Part shown: positions 42,416 through 45,838 of the stretch, in pieces | Layout: each line of letters starts with the position of its first letter | Numbering within the stretch: position 1 is the first letter of the stretch | Source of the DNA: Spirosoma luteum DSM 19990 | GTDB taxonomy: Bacteria > Bacteroidota > Bacteroidia > Cytophagales > Spirosomataceae | Length of the DNA stretch: 45,838 nucleotides | Assembly (NCBI RefSeq): GCF_000374065.1 | Contig: NZ_KB893251.1 | Span: 84,349-130,186, forward strand | Direction of reading: 5' to 3' | Notes under the pieces: model-generated | The model's database searches: none | Told to the model about the DNA's origin: nothing | Seen by the model: only the letters and a program-made list of their open reading frames with translations | Made by a program: the position numbers and the translations under genes

Positions 42416-42979
42416 ATGGAACCCCTCAACGGCAAAACGGATTTGTCCCGTTTTAACAACAGCTGGTACAATCACGGACCGCGCTGGCGGTTAGTTGCGT
42501 GGTTTTTAGTCAACGCGTTTCTGGTGAATACCTACTTACCCCTGCCCGCCAGCCTCCGGATAGCCATTCTGCGGTTATTTGGAGCTAAAATTGGGACGGG
42601 TGTCATGATTAAGCCAGCCGTCAATATCAAGTATCCTTGGTTACTTCAGGTGGGAAATTACGTCTGGATTGGTGAAAAGGTCTGGATTGATAACCTGAGT
42701 GAGATTGTTATCGGCGACAACGCCTGCCTGTCGCAGGGAGCGATGTTGCTAACGGGTAACCATGACTATCGTCGCGCCACATTCGATCTGGTAACCCGCC
42801 CCATTCACCTGGCCGATGGTGTTTGGATCGGGGCAAAATCAGTGGTTTGCGGGGGCGTTCAGTGCGCGTCACATTCCGTGCTGGCCGTCAATTCAGTAGC
42901 CACCCGCCCGATGGAAGCGTACGGCATTTATCAGGGCAATCCGGCCGTTTTCGTCCGTAAACGAACCATCAGCGCGTGA
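42416..42979 (+). CDS. WcaF-family O-acetyltransferase
   Basis: The 187-residue protein has left-handed beta-helix repeats (IGTGVMIKPAVNIKYPWLLQVGNYVWIGEKVWIDNLSEIVIGDN). It follows the WcaF pattern: FNNSWYNHGPRWRLVAWFLVNAF at the start, and LLTGNHDYRRATFDL with the catalytic-type His. It probably acetylates a sugar of the glycan using acetyl-CoA at the cytosolic membrane face. I begin at the ATG at 42416; a start at 42353 would overlap the preceding gene. Its stop overlaps the next start by four bases (GTGA). Confidence 0.88.
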   Translation: MEPLNGKTDLSRFNNSWYNHGPRWRLVAWFLVNAFLVNTYLPLPASLRIAILRLFGAKIGTGVMIKPAVNIKYPWLLQVGNYVWIGEKVWIDNLSEIVIGDNACLSQGAMLLTGNHDYRRATFDLVTRPIHLADGVWIGAKSVVCGGVQCASHSVLAVNSVATRPMEAYGIYQGNPAVFVRKRTISA

Positions 42980-43743
42980 AAGTATCTATCATAACGGTTG
43001 TTTATAACGGAGCCTCTTTTATTAAGGACTGCATTGAGTCGATCCTGAACCAAACGTATCCTGACATCGAGTACATTATTATTGACGGAAAATCGACCGA
43101 TGGAACGGTAGAAATCGTACAGGCTTACGGCACGAAAATTGCCCATTTCATCTCAGAACCGGACAAAGGTTTATATGATGCAATGAACAAAGGTATTCGT
43201 CTGGCTACTGGTGAGGTAATCGGTTTGCTAAACGCCGATGATTTTTATCGGCACAACCGCGTCATTGAAAATATGGTGGCTACGTTCGAGCGAACGGGTA
43301 GCGACGCTGTTTATGGCGATATGCTTTACGTAGACCGTAACGACCCGAAGAAACTGAAACGTTACTGGCGGTCGGGCTGGTACCACGACAATGCCTTTTT
43401 GTGGGGCTGGATGCCAGGGCACCTTTCTTTCTTCGCCAGGCGATGGCTGTACGAAAAATACGGTACTTTCCGACTCGACATGAAGAGTGCTGCCGACTAC
43501 GAATTAATGCTGCGATTCATCCACAAGAATAAAGCCAGTCTGGCTTACATGGATGAAGTGACCATTGTGATGCGGGCGGGCGGGGTTAGCAACAGTAGCG
43601 TAAAAAATCGCCTTCGCGCTAACCGGGAAGACCAGATAGCCTGGCAATTGAATGACTTGAAACCCTATTTTTTCACCTTTTGGCTGAAACCATTACGCAA
43701 GCTAAAACAATATATCAGCAAACCACCCGAAGCACTTTATTAA
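42976..43743 (+). CDS. GT2-family glycosyltransferase
   Basis: A 255-residue transferase with a GTG start overlapping the WcaF stop. VSIITVVYNGASFIKDCIESILNQTYPDIEYIIIDGKSTDGT is the donor-binding part, LLNADDFYR the metal site, and SEPDKGLYDAMNKGI the linking helix. The C-terminal W-rich segment (WLKPLRKLKQYI) is short. The combination with WcaF and a WaaE-like transferase resembles colanic-acid-type gene sets. The sugar is unknown. Confidence 0.9.
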   Translation: MKVSIITVVYNGASFIKDCIESILNQTYPDIEYIIIDGKSTDGTVEIVQAYGTKIAHFISEPDKGLYDAMNKGIRLATGEVIGLLNADDFYRHNRVIENMVATFERTGSDAVYGDMLYVDRNDPKKLKRYWRSGWYHDNAFLWGWMPGHLSFFARRWLYEKYGTFRLDMKSAADYELMLRFIHKNKASLAYMDEVTIVMRAGGVSNSSVKNRLRANREDQIAWQLNDLKPYFFTFWLKPLRKLKQYISKPPEALY

Positions 43744-43751
43744 TTTAATTT

Positions 43752-43777
43752 AAAAAACCGCTCCCTCAGTTTTTTTT
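43752..43777 (+). terminator. Weak A/T hairpin with T run after the GT2 gene
   Basis: AAAAAAC (43752-43758) can pair with GTTTTTT (43769-43775), followed by further T. The stem is almost all A-T, so it is a weak terminator candidate. The rest of the 159-base gap before the WecA-type gene probably holds that gene's promoter, which I could not place with confidence. Confidence 0.3.
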
Positions 43778-43902
43778 GCATAACTAAATAAAACCCTGAT
43801 TTTTACACTCTTTAGCGAGTGAAACAGGTTACTTTCGTTTCAAATCAGGTGGCGTTACTCGACAACTTTTCCTTAAGTAACAGTATCTAAACCTTCTCCT
43901 GT

Positions 43903-45111
43903 ATGAACATAAGCTTGTTTATAGCCTACCTACTACACAAATTCAGCGACGAAGTATTTACACTCGGCCTTTACCAGTGTATTCTTTCCTTTTTGGTTGC
44001 CTGCTTCGTTGCCATAGTTTCCATACCGGTCATCATCAAGATTTCTGAATTAAAATCACTTATGGAGAAACCCGGCGAACGCCGGTCGCACTCAACGCCT
44101 ACTCCAACCTTTGGCGGCATTGCCATTTACGCAGCTATCCTGATTGCCTATTTTTTGTGGCCTAGTATCGACCAGACGGAGATCTACCGAACCAATCTTT
44201 CGATTGTGGGTATGACCATTCTGTTCTTCATTGGTATTAAAGACGATCTGGTGGGTATAGACCCCGCCAAAAAGCTGTCTTTTCAGGTGCTGGCTGCCAT
44301 GATTCTGATCCTGTTTGGTGAGCTGAGGGTCGATTACCTGTATGGTATCCTCGGTTTCCACCACATCGATGAGGTCGTGGGCATTATACTGACCTGTTTT
44401 ATTTTCATCACTCTAACGAACGCCATTAATCTTATTGATGGCATTGACGGCCTGGCGGGGGGAATCGCTACCATTGCCAGCGGCACCTTTGGTAGCTGGT
44501 TTTTGTTGACCAACCACTTTACCATGGCCTGTCTGGCTTTTACGCTGGCGGGTGGATTGCTGGGATTTTTGCGGTTCAACTTCTCCAAGACCAGCAAGAT
44601 TTTCATGGGCAACACGGGTTCTCTGATTATAGGCTTCATGCTGGCTTTCTTTGCCGTGCGGTTTGTGAGCCTGAATGCCTCTTACCGCTACGAGCCTACT
44701 GCATTTTTCAATGCTCCCATCATTGCCATTGTCATCCTGATCGTTCCCATCTTCGATACCTTACGGGTATTCCTGGTTCGCATTCTGGCCGGTCGCTCCC
44801 CCTTCTCTGCCGACCGGAACCACATGCACCACATTTTGCTGGACAATGGGCTTTCGCACATAAACGCAACCATTGTGCTTTGCGGGGTATCGCTGCTCAA
44901 CACGGTTATGTTTCTGCTCTTACACCGCAACATTTCAAACACACTGTCATTGATAATTCTGGGATGTCTTTTCGGCGTTTATATGTTCGTTAGCTTTACC
45001 CTGAAAATGCGGGCAAAATACGTATCAGAGACTCCACTCCGTCGGCGGGCCATTTTACGTCGTGAGTTACAGAATGGCATCACGGGCAAGCGCATTGTCG
45101 ACTATCTCTAA
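43903..45111 (+). CDS. WecA/TagO-type undecaprenyl-phosphate sugar-1-phosphate transferase
   Basis: This polytopic enzyme loads the first sugar phosphate, often GlcNAc-1-P, onto undecaprenyl phosphate and so starts glycan synthesis. The 402-residue protein has about 11 helices. Motifs are HSTPTPTFGGIAI (63-75), IGIKDDLVGI with D114-D115, NLIDGIDGLAGG (176-187), FMGNTGSL and the late DRNHMHHILLD (HxHH). The HxHH motif separates the WecA/TagO group from MraY. Its position at the end of the locus fits an initiating enzyme. It is followed by a strong terminator. Confidence 0.92.
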   Translation: MNISLFIAYLLHKFSDEVFTLGLYQCILSFLVACFVAIVSIPVIIKISELKSLMEKPGERRSHSTPTPTFGGIAIYAAILIAYFLWPSIDQTEIYRTNLSIVGMTILFFIGIKDDLVGIDPAKKLSFQVLAAMILILFGELRVDYLYGILGFHHIDEVVGIILTCFIFITLTNAINLIDGIDGLAGGIATIASGTFGSWFLLTNHFTMACLAFTLAGGLLGFLRFNFSKTSKIFMGNTGSLIIGFMLAFFAVRFVSLNASYRYEPTAFFNAPIIAIVILIVPIFDTLRVFLVRILAGRSPFSADRNHMHHILLDNGLSHINATIVLCGVSLLNTVMFLLLHRNISNTLSLIILGCLFGVYMFVSFTLKMRAKYVSETPLRRRAILRRELQNGITGKRIVDYL

Positions 45112-45128
45112 TTGCCGGCACATACAAA

Positions 45129-45165
45129 AGAAAAGGCCACTCGGATAGCTCGAGTGGCCTTTTCT
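45129..45165. terminator. Perfect 15-bp stem-loop, bidirectional terminator
   Basis: AGAAAAGGCCACTCG (45129-45143) pairs exactly with 45151-45165 around a 7-base loop. The A-rich and T-rich flanks suit termination from both sides. It lies 17 bases after the WecA-type gene and before the end of the facing sulfatase-like gene. Confidence 0.85.
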
Positions 45166-45289
45166 GTATCCTGTTATACGGACTTCAAGTTGGTAGCCTG
45201 CCCCACTTCATGGTAATAACAGGCCTGAACTTTCTGCCTACGATAGATTAATTGGGAGTGAATGGGCAAGCCTGAGGATGACGGCACAG

Positions 45290-45838
45290 CTAGCGAGCCA
45301 GCTTCTCGATCAGCACAGATTTCAACTCAAACGGGACCGGAGCCTTTCCGTTAACCCGTACCTGGACTTTTTGCTGACCTTTGGGTAGAGTCACCTGCCC
45401 CATCGGCACCGTTGCCCAGTCTTTTTCATACGCTTCAATTCGCGTCACGCGGTCGGGGCTGGGGTACAGGTTACCCACAAACGCGTTTGCAATGGGTTTC
45501 TCCAGCGTTTGCGCCCCAATCCGCACCTGTATAGGCTGGCCCGTAAATCCGTCGGAGCAGTTGTAGGTCAGTGCTACCCGATAGTCGCCCGGTTCAACGA
45601 CGTTGATTGTCCAGATTGCCCCATCGGCGGGTTGCTGCCAGCCCGTAAACCAGTCGTGTACGTAGCCGTTCCTGGCAAAATAATGCACGGCACCCGTTTT
45701 GGTCGCATCAGGTGCAAACAGTTCGGTTACCGGCGACTGCGCGAAACCCACCTGCGTTATTTCAGGGTGAATACCTTTTTGGGTAACATCGGCAAACCAA
45801 GCATCGTATTGCTTTCGGAATTCGGCGGTAACGGCTGG
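45290..45838 (-). CDS. Probable sulfatase, C-terminal part (5' end outside window)
   Basis: The frame stays open to the right edge, so only the last 182 residues are seen. QYDAWFADVTQKGI followed by VGFAQSPVTELFAPDA resembles the end of many Bacteroidota arylsulfatases. The rest is a beta-sandwich domain (WTINVVEPGDYRVALTYN, then VTLPKGQQKVQVRV) found at their C-termini. The sulfatase core with its formylglycine cysteine lies outside, so the activity is inferred from this tail alone. It would act on sulfated carbohydrates in the periplasm or outside the cell. The stop faces the WecA-type gene. Confidence 0.5.
   Translation of the reverse strand, partial: PAVTAEFRKQYDAWFADVTQKGIHPEITQVGFAQSPVTELFAPDATKTGAVHYFARNGYVHDWFTGWQQPADGAIWTINVVEPGDYRVALTYNCSDGFTGQPIQVRIGAQTLEKPIANAFVGNLYPSPDRVTRIEAYEKDWATVPMGQVTLPKGQQKVQVRVNGKAPVPFELKSVLIEKLAR

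Noticed and set aside
43903..45111. MraY of peptidoglycan synthesis
   Set aside because: The late HxHH motif and the polysaccharide-locus context fit WecA/TagO, and no mur genes are nearby.

Overview
The window most likely comes from a Spirosoma-like member of the Cytophagales (Bacteroidota). This rests on protein style and genome habits, not on a marker gene. At least one protein, and probably two, end in the C-terminal sorting domain of the type IX secretion system. A Bacteroidota-style ParE is present. Two candidate promoters carry the TAnnTTTG -7 box with a TTG -33 box, and several proteins (WbqC family, DUF5672, the 77-aa small protein) look like those common in this group. I see no tRNA, rRNA, CRISPR array, insertion sequence or phage gene. 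No gene-free stretch exceeds about 300 bases; the longest (about 290 bases, 26087-26377) holds only a candidate promoter.

Left part (1-13171), mostly housekeeping and accessory genes. It opens with the end of a surface Ig-like protein and its terminator. A Fic-domain gene in AT-rich DNA follows, flanked by near-identical 21-base direct repeats, then a 5'-truncated alpha-amylase remnant and a small conserved protein. Next come a Tat-exported Gfo/Idh/MocA oxidoreductase, N-carbamoylputrescine amidase (aguB), a 543-aa exported protein of unknown family, a ROK kinase, a GmhA-like SIS isomerase, a cytosolic sulfite-oxidase-like molybdoenzyme, pheA and parE. Several gaps here are filled almost exactly by inverted repeats.

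Main part (13419-45111), about 32 kb of surface-polysaccharide genes. The export side comprises an OPX/SLBB outer-membrane protein, a Wzz-like chain-length protein and the Wzm/Wzt ABC transporter pair. Precursor and tailoring genes are a DegT/DnrJ aminotransferase, a WbqC protein, a NeuD-like acyltransferase, a short SDR, a sugar N-formyltransferase-like protein, a WcaF acetyltransferase and a polysaccharide deacetylase. About a dozen glycosyltransferases (GT2, GT4, GT8-like, DUF5672, one GT-C type), a Wzy/WaaL-type membrane protein and a WecA/TagO-type initiating phosphoglycosyltransferase complete the set. Three genes on the opposite strand (deacetylase, formyltransferase, exported sialate O-acetylesterase-like protein) interrupt the run.

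A plausible reading is that WecA primes undecaprenyl phosphate and the glycosyltransferases build a glycan containing amino/formamido and acylated sugars. Wzm/Wzt or a Wzy-type route then moves or extends it, and Wzz plus OPX carry it to the surface. The right edge carries a strong bidirectional terminator and the C-terminal part of a probable sulfatase.

I did not find a clearly new system. The best leads are a glycosyltransferase paralogue that has lost its metal-binding motifs, a family of gap-filling hairpins sharing a 12-base word, an operator-like array at the Fic gene, and the unknown exported protein next to the ROK and SIS genes.
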